Origin: Chlamydoabsidia padenii
Taxonomy: Eukaryota > Mucoromycota > Mucoromycetes > Mucorales > Cunninghamellaceae
Reading direction: 5' to 3'
Assembly (NCBI GenBank): GCA_025330725.1
Contig: JAIWND010000036.1
Coordinates: 64,501-128,500, forward strand
Length of the DNA: 64,000 nucleotides
The first letter of the stretch is position 1. Each line of letters starts with the position of its first letter. Under the pieces are notes generated by a model. That model did not search any database. It saw only the letters and a program-made list of their open reading frames with translations, and was not told where the DNA came from. Below, piece after piece: positions 1 to 11,338 of this stretch. The position numbers and the translations under genes are program-made.

Positions 1-3000
1 TATAGCAGATATAAATTTAAACAACGTTAGTTGCAGTCATTTCATGACCCCCGCGTCTCTTTTCTAGTTTTACCATCATAAACACGGCATACCACTATCG
101 CCAATTGATAGTCTTTTAGGTTTTTCAAAATAACATTAACAGCGTCCTTAAGTTTGTCTGCCAATAGGAAGAATGCAGCCGCATATTCTACGTAAAACAT
201 TCAACTAGTTAGTTAGTTTTGCTACCAAAAGTATACCTCTTGTCCTTACCAAATCGCTGTCGTCCGAGTAAAACAAATGCGTTTTTAGATGCCGCCCTTT
301 GCCACCGAGATTCAGTAAAATCATTCGCCAAAAAGGAGACCATTACCCGTTGTTCTTTGTGGTAAGATGCAGACCGCCATAAGCTTTGTAAAAGGGATTT
401 CTTCCGTAAAGCCAAATATAAAAGGGAGCAATCTACCGGGTCCTTCATTTCTTCTTTTGCCAAGTACGTATTCCGTGCAATCGCAGCTACTTGATCTTTC
501 TACAGTATATTAAATTGCATATTAAATACATTCCTTGGAGTAATACCCCAGAATCTCCATTTTTTTTTTTTTTTAAAAAAAAAACTTACCACCACATCAA
601 TTTTCTGTAGCCATAAAAAGAGTCCCAATGAGCGTGCATCTTCCCATAATAGCTTTCCTCCACATAGTCGGAGACAGCGATCCAAGAGTAAATCCTAAGA
701 AAAAGAAAAAAAAAGTAAATCCAAAAAAGTTGGTGAATCGGTCCGAGTTTATGTTTTTCTTTTTTTGTACCTGAGATTGGCTGTGAAGGGCATAGGCGAT
801 GTCGCGTGATTCCAATGTCGGTTTCCTTTGATCTGGCGGGAGCATCTTGTTTAGATGAAAATGATTTTCCAAAAGAGCAGTAAACCGAGCACCATTTTCA
901 TCCAAAGATTCACCTTGACTTGAGATCTATAAGGATTAATCACAAAGAGTAAGTAATGCTTTTATCAATATCATTATTCAGAAGCAAAACTTACTTCTAC
1001 GAATGTGTCAATCATGGCTAGTAACTGCATTTGGTCTTGAGCAGATAATCCTGGTAGCCTCCGATCCTTTAGATGGTCAATAAGTTCACGAGCTTCTGAT
1101 TTTGATAGTGATCGCCCGTTGTCATCCGAATCAAATCTACAATGGATTTCACAAATGTCAAATGTCAGTTCAGTTTTGTTAACCCCCCCCTATATCTACT
1201 TACGTATCACCTTGTTCTTGATCATCATCGTCAAAAAGAGCATTGTATTGTTGCTGTCGGTTTCCAGACTTTGTGCTCGTGACCTGGTTAAAACAAAAAA
1301 GTTGAATTGCATTGTGTTGAATTGCATTGAGTTTAATAAAGTTGTCCTATGTTTCATTATGGTGTCCACTTACATCCTGCAAAGCCAGTATTTTTCCAAA
1401 AGGAAGAGAAGGAGCAATTTCCATCGAGGTTTCCAAATCACCATCAACCATTTGCCGGATAGGACCCAGAAGGGATAGCAACACCATATTGATAAGTTCC
1501 ACTTTCCCCCATAATAAATAATGTAAAAGTTGTCGAGGATGGTAAAGAGGTAATGACCCATTGAGTTTGTAAGAGAGTTCGTATAGACTACCAGCACCAA
1601 TTTCGTTTTTCAATGCAAGTTTGTCTAAAGATAAGTAGGGGAGGGGAAGGTAAGGATGGTCAGTGAGCATCATCATGAGAAGATGTTTTTCTTTTGTTTA
1701 AATGTGTATACCTGTATCATCTGTAGTTAACCATTTTTGATAACAGCGAACCTGATTGCCTGCTGTTACAACCAAGGCTCCATGATCTACCCAAGCAACA
1801 CTGGAGATGACTTGTTCCCTGCATCCGACAAATTTAATCAGTTTACCAAAAGTTATCTTTTTTCCTTTCAGAACTTACGTGTCAATCTTCATAGAGGTGT
1901 ATAGAATCCAGACATCAGCATCACCATCCAAATGGGTAGCTCGTTTTTGTCCATAGATATATACCTTGTGCCCACAAGCCACAGCCAGAAAGTATTGTGC
2001 ATCTGATGAGACATACCATGCGACGTCTTGAATAGGTTCTCTATAAAGATGGATGAAAGAGATGAGTAAAATAAGTTACAATTAAAACATGGCAGTTACT
2101 TACACATAATCAAAAGATGAAACAAGGCAAGGTGGCATGTTGGTTCGGATTTCCATCCAAATAGAGAGCTTGTACATTTCACTTGACCGAGAAACTACAA
2201 AACAAAAAAGGGAATTAGGGTACAATCCTTTGTAGTCATGTAGCTTGACAATAATGTTTTCAAAATATACCTATAGCAGCAGTGTTTCCCACACAACAAA
2301 CTTGGAGAATATCCTCTAAACCGGTGTCCAATCGATAGATTTCTTCCCATTTGACAGTGGTGTTGTTCCCATAAGTTACCACCCCGCCACGAATCCCATA
2401 AAAGCATACCACCGAATGGATGCATACAACCAATATAGGAGTAGTCGACTTGTCATTTTGTCTAGCCAAAGAGCTTCCTGGGTTATAAAGAAGTTCTGCT
2501 GCTGTTCCACCTGCCCAACTGTCGTTACTTGGTGACACCACGGTCGGATCCATTTCCCATTGCATATCTTGGCACCCTCGATAAATCGTCGTGCATAGTT
2601 TGTTGTCCTTGTTGATGTTTCCAACTTCCCATGTAAATATCCTGTGTTGCATTGCTGATACACCAAATAAAAGATAGCGTGATCCAGTCGATTGTCCCCG
2701 AGTGGAATCCAACAAGGATGATATTGATGAGGATGAGGATGGCGATGATCGAAATGGTGGTGGAATAGATGTTGATGCGGCTGGTTGGTTGTCATTGTCA
2801 TCATGTTCATCGATCTTCAAAGCAAACAGAGTTGAGAGAGGTGCAGAGGAATCATATTCGGGTAGTTCTTGATATTGGTGGAGATGGCACCCAGTGTTTT
2901 CGGCATTGTAAAGCAGGATTTGTTTTCCGTTGTACACTGCGAGCAGATTGTCTGTGAAAAGAGTACATTAGTTTCATCCATGCAGGAATATTTTCTTTTT

Positions 3001-4355
3001 CTTCTCTCTTACCACGATCAACCAATGCTGAGAGAGTCACATTATGTATTTGAGTTGAGCTACCCAATAGGAGTTGTGTCGTTAACTGCCCTGAGTCCTG
3101 TAAAAAGAAAAGATTGTTAATCCTAATAACTTTATACATATATAGTGACTTTACATGATGAAGACCATATTTCCAAATGTTGATATAACCATCCTGACCA
3201 ACGGTACAAAACTGGTTGATATGTGACTGATGGATACTTGTTATCGGCAGCTGATGACCAACCCAAGAGTACTTTAGTCGAAGGCGGGGTTCAAAAGATG
3301 TCGAATCGAGGAAATCCACCAAGTTCAATCCATAACATCGTAATTCACCATGAGGATTTCTAGCCAAAAGAGACAATTCCACAGGTTTAATCGTCGCTAT
3401 ATTCCCGCCAGTATAATATTAGTCAGTGAATAACCAATCTATTTTCATTTGATGCGTATTTCTACTTACATAAAGACTGAACATGCGCAAAGTCGTGTAC
3501 AATGTTGACATTTTGTAAAAAGAAGGCACCGTCCTTTGGAGCAATGGCTTGATCGATCCGAAGCATTACAAATGTTTTTGGGATACGGCGAGGCCATGAG
3601 TTAAGATACTAAACCAAAGAGTGGATAAGTGATGTGATGGATTCAACAAATTCTTTGTTTTTTACCTGCACCCCCCAAAAGATGATAGACCCATCAGGTT
3701 GTAGTCGGAATAGCAAATCAGGTGTATCACGTATCAAATCCTTTACTTTGTCCAGCTGATGATCCAGATAGTGAGAGTGCTTCGAGCTAGCTTGACGGAG
3801 CTTGTAAACATTAATGGCATTCCGTAATACATCGCAGCCGATATAATGTATAGGTGAGAATTCGTCGTTTTGGTGGTGAATATGTTTATGATCATCTGTT
3901 GTCGTTGTTGATTTTGAGTGATGAGAGGATGAGCAAATGGATGTAGAAGAATCGGATGTGACAAGAGATTGGCTGGGGTCAATGACGGCGCACATGTAGA
4001 GTCTATTGGGCACATTGATATCCGTCGGGCTCCAGAAGCGTCCCACTCCGTCACGACACATGGTAAACAGAGTACAATCTGATGATCTACATTTTAGGTA
4101 AAAAGGTAACGTCCATTAGTTCTGTTTCCCTTCATTCACCTTCCATGTACTTACCCATTAGCGGAAACTGGCAAACTTCTCCAGGTAAAATAGGTAACGT
4201 CACGAGGATGTGATAGATATACAAAGTCATAGGTCAAGCAGCTGTCTACAATGTCGTATAAAGAATGAGATTCGATACTAGTTAAAGTGGGTGTTCAGTT
4301 ACTTACCATTCGAGGCTTCTGCTCGGTACCAAATAGTCACAATTTGATCGCACTA

Positions 4356-4401
<46 letters not shown>

Positions 4402-5294
4402 ATGTTAGTAAAGTGTGTGTGTGTGTGCTTTCCAATGACACGTACCTGTCCAACTGTGGCAAACTGGTTAGCACCAAACGAGAACTGAGCCAGCATAGTT
4501 GAGGTTGCCGTTTTAATAGACCATGCTTGTTTCCATACAGAGTTTTCCTTTTCCCAAATCATGAGTTTTTCACCAGCTACCAAGAGTTGACCTATCATCA
4601 ATTAAAAGTCTAGTTAGAGTTTTTACATATAAATCATCTTTTTCTCTCTCTTCTATTCTTACCATCTATACTCCAATCAAGACATGTCACTTTGTTCTTG
4701 GTATCAATGATTGAATCTTTTTTCCACTGTCAAAATAATGTTCATGTTAGTGAAAGATTCGGTTTGCATAATATACCCCTAGGGAGTATCATACCCACCT
4801 TTTGTGTTTCAGGATCGTGTAAAAAGAGTTCGACAGAATGTCCATAAGCGACAGCCAACTATTATAGAAAGTATCAGTAAAAGCGTCATAAGTGAGATAG
4901 CAAAATAGGTGATAGTGTTAGTTTTTCCTGGTGTAAAGTATACATATAAGCAATCATAAGTTTACCTGGTTGGTTTGGGCGTGGCTAGTGATGGCTACCA
5001 CAGAGTTACTTTCTGTTGCTGTTGGACATTGTTGTACTGATAGTATTTGTATAAAGATGTTGGGGTCAGCATAGAGGACCACCTTATCCCCGCTTGCATA
5101 AGCCTATATCATAAGAAGGTAAAATAAAAAAAAGTCAGTGTCTTCAACATATTGAGCTTGTTAAAAAGTACTAGAGAGATAAGACTTTTATTAATAATCA
5201 AACTTACTATGTAACGCATGTCGTTGCAAACAAAGACATGTATAGATTGGGGATCGGGGTTAACCTGTCCTGGGCATATCTGTTCCAGTAGCAT
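1..5294 (-). CDS. RAV1: RAVE complex subunit Rav1 (DmX-like), 3' end outside window
   Basis: Rav1 is the large beta-propeller subunit of the RAVE complex, which reassembles the V1 and V0 sectors of the vacuolar H+-ATPase. The start is ATG at 5294 (MLLEQICPG), followed by many short exons. N-terminal exons read as WD-repeat-like segments (AYASGDKVVLYADPN, LDWSIDGQLLVAGEKLMIW, FATVGQ...DQIVTIWYRA, FCTVGQDGYINIWKYG). The C-terminal RAVE/Rav1 domain is well conserved: GARFTALLENHFHLNK, GGKLLWEDARSLGLFLWL, DPVDCSLLYLALRKKSLL, FLANDFTESRWQRAASKNAF and EYAAAFFLLADKLKDAVNV. The last exon visible is about 187..74; it ends at a GTAAAAC donor inside RVYDG, so the gene continues past the left edge. One intron carries a 38-nt poly-A tract (4357-4394). 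The family assignment is strong; individual splice sites were not all checked. Confidence 0.9.
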
Positions 5295-5830
5295 TGTTAA
5301 GAAGGTTAGCGAATCGGTTGTATAAAAGAGACGGATGTAAAAAAAAGGGTTGAATCAGATTGAAGGTATAAGATGTGATAATGTATGTCAATAGGTAATA
5401 AAACAATAGAGGATAGTGATTAAGGATAAAATACAAGAATCTACCAGAGTATCTACACGTCCATGAGTATAAAAGAAGAAAGAGAAAAGGAAGAACAAGT
5501 CGAAAAAAAAAAAAAAAAAAAAAAAAAAAGTGGAAGAACCAAATGTGAAGAGCGGGATTTGAATATCTTAACCGTGAAGTGTCGGAAACCAGCCCAAAAT
5601 AGAAATTATGAATCCTCGGGTGATCACTTCTGTTGTGAGTTCAATGAGTATGATTCAGCCACACTTTTACGCATATTGAAATACATGTAAAGGCCGTAGT
5701 TTGTCTACCAAGTAGAAGAAATGCGTAAGGCAAGTAGGGCAAGATAACTTTCAAGTCCCGCTCATGGTCCCTTATTTAAATCCAGGAGGGTTGATTTCTT
5801 CCTTTTTTCTTTTCTTTCAAAGTCGTTTTC
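5295..5830. promoter_or_regulatory. Promoter region between RAV1 and a rightward transcript
   Basis: No convincing coding sequence. It holds a 26-nt-class poly-A tract near 5504-5529 and two copies of the window's recurrent motif: GCGGGATTTGAAT at 5552-5564 (reads toward RAV1 on the minus strand) and TTTCAAGTCCCGC at 5749-5761 (plus). The second is followed within about 20 nt by a TATA-like TTATTTAAAT and then a pyrimidine-rich stretch, the same arrangement seen before coding genes here. A 75-codon open frame at 5463-5690 is mostly poly-Lys from the A tract and is not supported. Confidence 0.5.
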
Positions 5831-6640
5831 AAATTCTTGAACACCAGGTAAGTTCATCCTCTCCTCGTCTATTGCTCCCCTAACACTAACCTTGGCTTCT
5901 TATTATTATAGGGTCAACATCCAACACCTCGCTTGATTATACATTCTGTTGCCAAAGAAGTTTGCTTCTTGGTATCGAGAAGGCTTGCACCTATATTACT
6001 TGGAAACAAGGTAGACTCATTATTTACATTCTTCTCGAATTCTACTATAGCATTCAATTGATGGGTAACTCTTTGAATAATACTGAAAGACATTACAAGG
6101 TGCCTGTGGATTGGGGATTCACTAGGTAATTATATGATGGTGCGTGTATGACATGTTGCGTTGACCTGATCCTGGGTATGGATCCCATACATTTTGACAC
6201 ACTCATAAAAAAAAGAGGCTACAACATGGAAGAACAAATAGATCAGGTATGATATAATACTGGAAAAGGATTGGTTGCATAGCTAACCTACTTTTTAGAA
6301 CCACGAACATGTTCTTTTATGACTCAGACGACGACAAACCCTACTCTGGATCGGGAAGGTGTGCGGATCTAATTCCGGTCGGTAATCTCATGCAACAAAT
6401 GGGTAGGATCAAGCTCCTCTATGTGAAATTCAACCCTGACTTGTGAAAATTGACTTTGCGATGCTCTTGGATGAAACGACCACTCTCCACTTTATTCGGG
6501 AAGATAGATTGGATCTCTACACACAAGGTTGGCCAACACGATGTTAAAATGACAGGCCTCACATATTGGATGACATTGTCTGGCTATGATCGTTCGAATG
6601 CTCACTATGATTGACCCATGGGTCGGTGAAAAAAACGACT
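5830..6640 (+). ncRNA. Possible spliced non-coding transcript or gene remnant
   Basis: No long frame exists, yet intron-like units are present: 5848-5911 (GTAAGT donor, CACTAAC branch-like site, TATAG acceptor) and 6247-6298 (GTATGA donor, GCTAAC branch-like site, TTTTTAG acceptor). The sequence between them has stops in the frames I tried. A 46-codon open stretch after the second intron (MFFYDSDDDKPYSG...) cannot be extended upstream through the exon without a stop. A motif-plus-TATA promoter lies just upstream at 5749-5790. It may be a lncRNA, a snoRNA host or a decayed gene. I found no convincing C/D or H/ACA snoRNA. Confidence 0.3.
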
Positions 6641-7007
6641 AGACCCCGTCTTATTTATTTATGTGTATAGATATAGTCATGTGTTGGTTGTCTGTTTTAT
6701 AATAAAGGATGTGCGGATCTACACTATGCTGATCTACACTATGTTTATTGTTGTTGTTGTTGTTGTTGTTTTTAAAAAAAAAAAGTTTATATGATAATCA
6801 AATAGGGCTTTTTTTTTTTATTTAGGTAGTTTATACTATATAGTGGAGAAATGATAAAAAGTCAACAAATGTAGGGGAAAGTAGAGAATGGTGATATACA
6901 AAAGACAAGTGTGTGTGTGTGAGTTTTTAAAAAAAGGGTAAATATACAGTATACAGATAAAAATAAAGACTATAATAGGAATATACACAAGGGGAAGGGT
7001 TCCATCA
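6641..7007. other. Intergenic / 3' untranslated region
   Basis: A/T-rich sequence downstream of the coiled-coil gene (minus strand). It contains a (TTG)n microsatellite near 6747-6771, poly-A and poly-T tracts, and GTGTGTGTGTG near 6910. No gene was seen. Confidence 0.5.
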
Positions 7008-8743
7008 TCAGTAATGCCATTTTGGAGAATCGAGGTCCTGACTTTTTCGTAAATTAGATTGGCGTGATTTTGTTGATGATCGTCGCATTGAAGAACAAGT
7101 CGATCGTGATGCATCCTTTGTAGTGACAAGCACAGCAGGAGATGATAGTCGTGATAAGGATCGTTCCATGGTAGATTGTTTCCTTGTTACTAGTTGACTG
7201 TCACGACGTGGTTTGGTTGTCTGTAATGAGCGTCGATGTGATGAATATGGCGTGATTCTTGTCGAGTGCTTCAAGGTAGTTGGAGGTGCATTCAATGTAA
7301 TAGTGTCCTCTTTGGAAAAATGGTCATTGTATACAGTCAATACCCGCCCCGTTGATTTGGTTTCTAGGCGTATGGCTTGTTCTGCTTGTTCGATCAAACC
7401 AAGTAGTGTGGATTGTAGACGTTGGAAGACGTGGTCGTTGGCAATGTCTTGTTCGATGAGTGATTCAGGTGAAAGTAGCTTGTCAAAACAGGCTTGATCC
7501 TATTAATTAATTAAAGAGATGAAAGAGTTGAATACGTCTGTCATATTATACATACACACTTCCCAGTCACCCCTATTTTAATCCATCCCCTTCCTCCCAT
7601 ATTATGTATTTCATTTATTTTCATTACCTCGTCCTTGTCCGATGCAGGTGATAATGGCCATTCATGTCTAAAAAGTAAAGAATGAGATTAATAAATCAAC
7701 AAGGACTATTTCAAGATCACTTACACTTGTAGTTGTTTTTCCAATTTGGCAATTCTGATTGCTTGCTGGGCGACTTTAGATTCTAAAGCTGAATTGAGTG
7801 CCATGAGAGATGATTTTTCAATTTCCAAGTCTGCAATCTATTAAAATATAGTACAAAAAGTAGAGTGAGTGATAATTTAAGAAGATCATTGTTGTTATTG
7901 TTGCCAAGTTACCTTCCGACTAGCTCTTGATTCATCAAGCCATGATGGAATGCTATCATCGATCCCCTTGCTGACCATTTCCCCTTTTCCATTCATGATT
8001 ATCCCGTTCTTGATCCTGGCCACCACTTTGATAGGCTTATCGTAATTATCATCATCATCTTGAGATTCATTACCCGAATCCACCATACTATCATAAATGT
8101 TGTCGTCGTTCAGGCTATAATTATCGCTATCTTCAGGATCCGTGTCTCCATCAATGCTGTCAAAGTCGTTGCCGTCTTGTCGATCACCTGATGATTCTTG
8201 AATGTCCGACGCTGACGGTTGTCGCCGTGAAAAATATGAGCTGTCGTCGGCAGATGTTCCACAGAAGAACCGAGACGAGAATGGATGCATAAAGCCATTG
8301 ATGGGTGTTGGTTTAGGCGTCGTTGGTGTGAGTGTCGAGTTGATAGATGCAGGTGGAGGACAGGACTTGAACCAAGTAGGCGAGTTTGCTGCAGACGAGT
8401 TTTGTTGAGATTGAAAAAACCCAATCCCAAAGGAGGCCGAATTGAGTATAGACGGTGTTGTTAGTCTACTATTACTTCCATCCGTACCCGAGCCATAAGA
8501 ATGGGTTGATAGTGTTGATGGTGAAGATGAAGTAGAGTCAGAGAAGGTGATGCTACCACTCTCAGAATGTGAGTCCGACATCTTTGTTGGAGCCAAATGC
8601 TGTTGTTGATAATAGTAATGGTGTTGACCTTGTTGCTGATTGAGAGCGGAGGAGGGTCGTTGCTTCAAATAGTAGAATAGTGGTGATGAAGGACGTATAA
8701 TGTTGACAGCCTTGGGTGTATAATATTGGTCCTGAGAGAGCAT
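7008..8743 (-). CDS. Uncharacterised Ser-rich coiled-coil protein (491 aa)
   Basis: Four exons join in frame: 8743-7913, 7837-7725, 7667-7628 and 7499-7008, giving 491 residues. The N-terminal ~230 residues are low complexity (Gln/Ser/Pro-rich, then acidic Asp-rich). The conserved-looking core follows: PIKVVARIKNGIIMNGKG, then a Lys/Arg-flanked helix (SRASRKIADLEIEKSSLMALN...LESKVAQQAIRIAKLEKQLQ) with coiled-coil heptads. A second helical block is SLIEQDIANDHVFQRLQSTL. The C-terminus is basic and Ser/Arg-rich, ending DSPKWHY. I do not recognise a named family; a similar DLEI...SLLALN helix occurs in uncharacterised fungal proteins, from memory only. The start is the first ATG of the long exon, with no extension upstream. 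Confidence 0.75.
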
Positions 8744-9128
8744 TGGTATACAGAAATAAGGACTAGGTATGAAGAAGAAGAATAAAGTTGGTAAAAGAGA
8801 AAGAAGAAGAAAAGAAAAAGGGAATTGTTTTTACCCTTTTTGAGTTTCCTTTTTTAAATCCAGCTTACCTGAGTGTGGATCGATGCGTGTAGACAAAATG
8901 AAGATACAGAAGATGGATATCAGTCAAAATACAACCACTATCTTTTATTTTCCATATAAACATTGATGGTAACACATAAAACAAGTAAAATAATTGTTTA
9001 ACCAAAAGAGCATGTTATTCTAGTCAGTTTCCATTATCATTTGCTGTGGGCTATATTCATACAAAACGTTACAATAATAAAGGTGAGTTATAAATCATCT
9101 CCTTTTTTTTTTTTTTTTTTCCCTTAAA
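8744..9128. other. Promoter of the coiled-coil gene and 3' flank of SWC4
   Basis: Purine-rich stretch just upstream of the coiled-coil ATG, a motif variant TTTAAATCCAGC at 8853-8864, and on the plus strand CTTACCTG at 8865-8872, which read on the minus strand is a possible 5' UTR splice donor. A 19-nt poly-T tract lies near 9102-9120, just past the SWC4 stop. No coding sequence was seen. Confidence 0.45.
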
Positions 9129-10771
9129 TTACCTTTTTGCTATTCGATGTTCGATTTCCATTTTATCCACTATCTTCTTGAGATCATATAAGATCACTAT
9201 AGAGTTTTCCAGTTTTTCAAAGCTTTCGCAGACAGAGGCCGTTGGCATCACGGGTCGAGTACCTAGTTTTGTTTATATCCAAATAAATTATTGGAATCAT
9301 GCAGCCGAAGATGGAATGAGGTGAGTATTTTATATAAACTTACCTATACTAAGTTCATTCAGCACCTTGGTTACTTTGGTTTGGATGCTTGGTTTCAGTA
9401 TCGGTAGTTTTTGACTTCGTACATAGACACCTGGTGCTAACTTTTCAGTCGGTTCCAATTGTCCTTCTATTCAGATAAAAAAAAAAAAAAAAAAAAAGAC
9501 TAAATATACCTTTCCCCTCCTTCCCCTCTTTCCCCTCCTTCTTTTAGTTCACCTACCTTCTTCATCACCACTTGCTTTTCGTTTTCTCTAAATATAGACG
9601 ATGATGATGATGATTAGTATATTGTATTTATACATAAAACCTTAAAGTCATTTACCTTTTTATCCTTTGTCATCGATTTTTTGTTGAGGGGTATCATCGA
9701 TATTTCATGCTGCCGTAACATTTCTTGAAGATTTTCACGTTCCTTGGCCAATTTCGTTTGATTTTGTTCGATCCGCTTGACTTCCGCCAGGACTTGCATT
9801 TCTTCTTGATCTTCTTCTTTTGTGCGTGTGTAAAGTATTTTGAGAGCATGTTTCCGTTCGAGTTCCTTTGCCTTGTCAAATGCCAATTGTGTTAAAGGTC
9901 CCTTCCCATGTGCTTTGTGGTATAATTTTTGCTGTATGTTGTAGAATCGTTCCTTTAAATCCTAATAAAGGCCAATGATAGATCAAAAAAGTCAAATGAA
10001 TATCTTTTTGTCTACGTCTAGTTTTGTTTCACTTACATCAATAGATCGGTGATGATTCGAGTCAAATTGATAGCGATCAGAAATCACATAAAAGTGAAGA
10101 TCGTAACGTCTACAGAGATCCATCAAATAGTCCGTCTCTTCCTTTGTCCAGTCAGGGTCTAAATATAATCAAGTTAGTAAAATAAACAGAGTGCATGGAG
10201 AGAGTATCTTACCCTTCAAATCTTTGGCGTATTCCTTGTCTGTATATTGTATAATCCTGGGGTCCTTTTCAGAACGAGCAAACGGGTATCCTATACAAGA
10301 AAAGACAATAGTTCGTAACTTTTTTTAAAAAAAGAGATTGGTATCCATATAAGAGGTTTACCTGTCTTGTTAGCGTCGATTTTCTTGACCCAATGTTGTA
10401 ATTCAAGATCGTCAGTTCGTTCAGGATTCCGGAATGACTGTAATACCCTATAAAGAAAGAAAGAAAAAGACAAAGATGTAAGCACGTAGTTGTAGTCAGT
10501 GGGAATTTTTACCATGGTGTAGATTTCTTTTTGACGTTGAATTTGGCTTTGTATGTTGGTTGGACAAAAGCATCAGGAGCAACTGCCCCAGTTAATGAGA
10601 AGACTTCTCGATTGTACTTTTCTACAGCAAACAAGATTAGACAAAGGTTACTGTATGTGTTTTTTGGTACATACCTGGTCGTTTATCTGTGGCTGGTTTT
10701 GGTTTGCGTTGTTGAGGTCCTTCAGTACGTTTTCCAAGCTGGAGGATATCACGAATGTCAGAGCCACTCAT
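9129..10771 (-). CDS. SWC4: SWR1/NuA4 complex subunit Swc4 (Eaf2, DMAP1 homologue)
   Basis: Swc4/DMAP1 is a shared subunit of the SWR1 histone-exchange and NuA4 acetyltransferase complexes in the nucleus. The start ATG at 10771 gives MSGSDIRDILQLGKR, the family's opening motif. About nine exons follow: NREVFSLTGAVAPDAF with VKKKSTPW, RNPERTDDLELQHWVKK, YPFARSEKDPRIIQYTD, the SANT/Myb-like DPDWTKEETDYLMDLCRRYDL...YVISDRY, then a long Lys/Glu-rich coiled coil (KAKELERKHALKILYTRTKE). The C-terminal block is GVYVRSQKLPILKPSIQTKV, and the last exon (about 9262-9129) ends HRIAKR. The predicted length is about 360 residues, on the short side for fungal Swc4. It is divergent from SEC39. The order and spacing of all blocks match the family. 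Confidence 0.92.
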
Positions 10772-11338
10772 GTTCGAAAGAGAATGTAAAGACGAAACGT
10801 ATAAATTGTCAAAAAGATTTTTATTCACTGGGCGGGATTTGAAATATACATGTTCATTGACCAAGGTGATCGAATATGATATGCTTGCCTAAAACAACTA
10901 ACCTTCAACTGACATGCTTTTGCCCATTGTTTATGCATTTACTTGACCTTTATCTTGTAAGAAGAAGGAACAAAGATTCTTTCTTCCCCAGGCTACTACT
11001 GTACAGTACATTACAGTACACATTCTACCAGTAGCTGACATCAGGCAAGAAAAGGAATTGGTACCACTATCTAATCACTCTTTTTCTTATCATTTTCATG
11101 TAGCATGGTGGCTATTTCTGTAGTTTCACAATTTTCTAAACATACACTATGAATCATGCAAAAGAATCAAGTCAAAAGAACAAATGGCAAGTTTCGTTGG
11201 CCTCGTCCCGCCAGTGAAGACTTCAATCGGCGTTTAAAATACTTTCAATTTTCTCTCCCACAAAAAGCAACCACTTTTTTTTTTCTTCACTTCTTTTATT
11301 TCATTCTCTCGATTTTCCAACTTTCTACAATATGCAAA
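10772..11338. promoter_or_regulatory. Divergent promoter, SWC4 / SEC39
   Basis: Shared upstream region of two divergent genes. The perfect motif GCGGGATTTGAAA lies at 10832-10844, about 60 nt from the SWC4 start, reading TTTCAAATCCCGC on the SWC4 strand. The SEC39 side has a polypyrimidine stretch (11275-11325) just before the ATG. An open frame (11156-11338) continuous with SEC39 is probably 5' leader: it includes a run of Phe codons from the T tract, and homology starts only after the ATG at 11339. Confidence 0.6.

Noticed and set aside
5463..5690. Plus-strand 75-codon frame with poly-Lys
   Set aside because: Produced by a poly-A tract in an intergenic promoter region.
6130..6170. Possible C/D box snoRNA (ATGATGG ... 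CTGA)
   Set aside because: The boxes are too close together, the C box is imperfect and no terminal stem was found.
11156..11338. N-terminal extension of SEC39 from the ATG at 11156
   Set aside because: It is continuous in frame, but crosses a polypyrimidine leader (Phe-rich) and has no family similarity; the ATG at 11339 begins the conserved protein.
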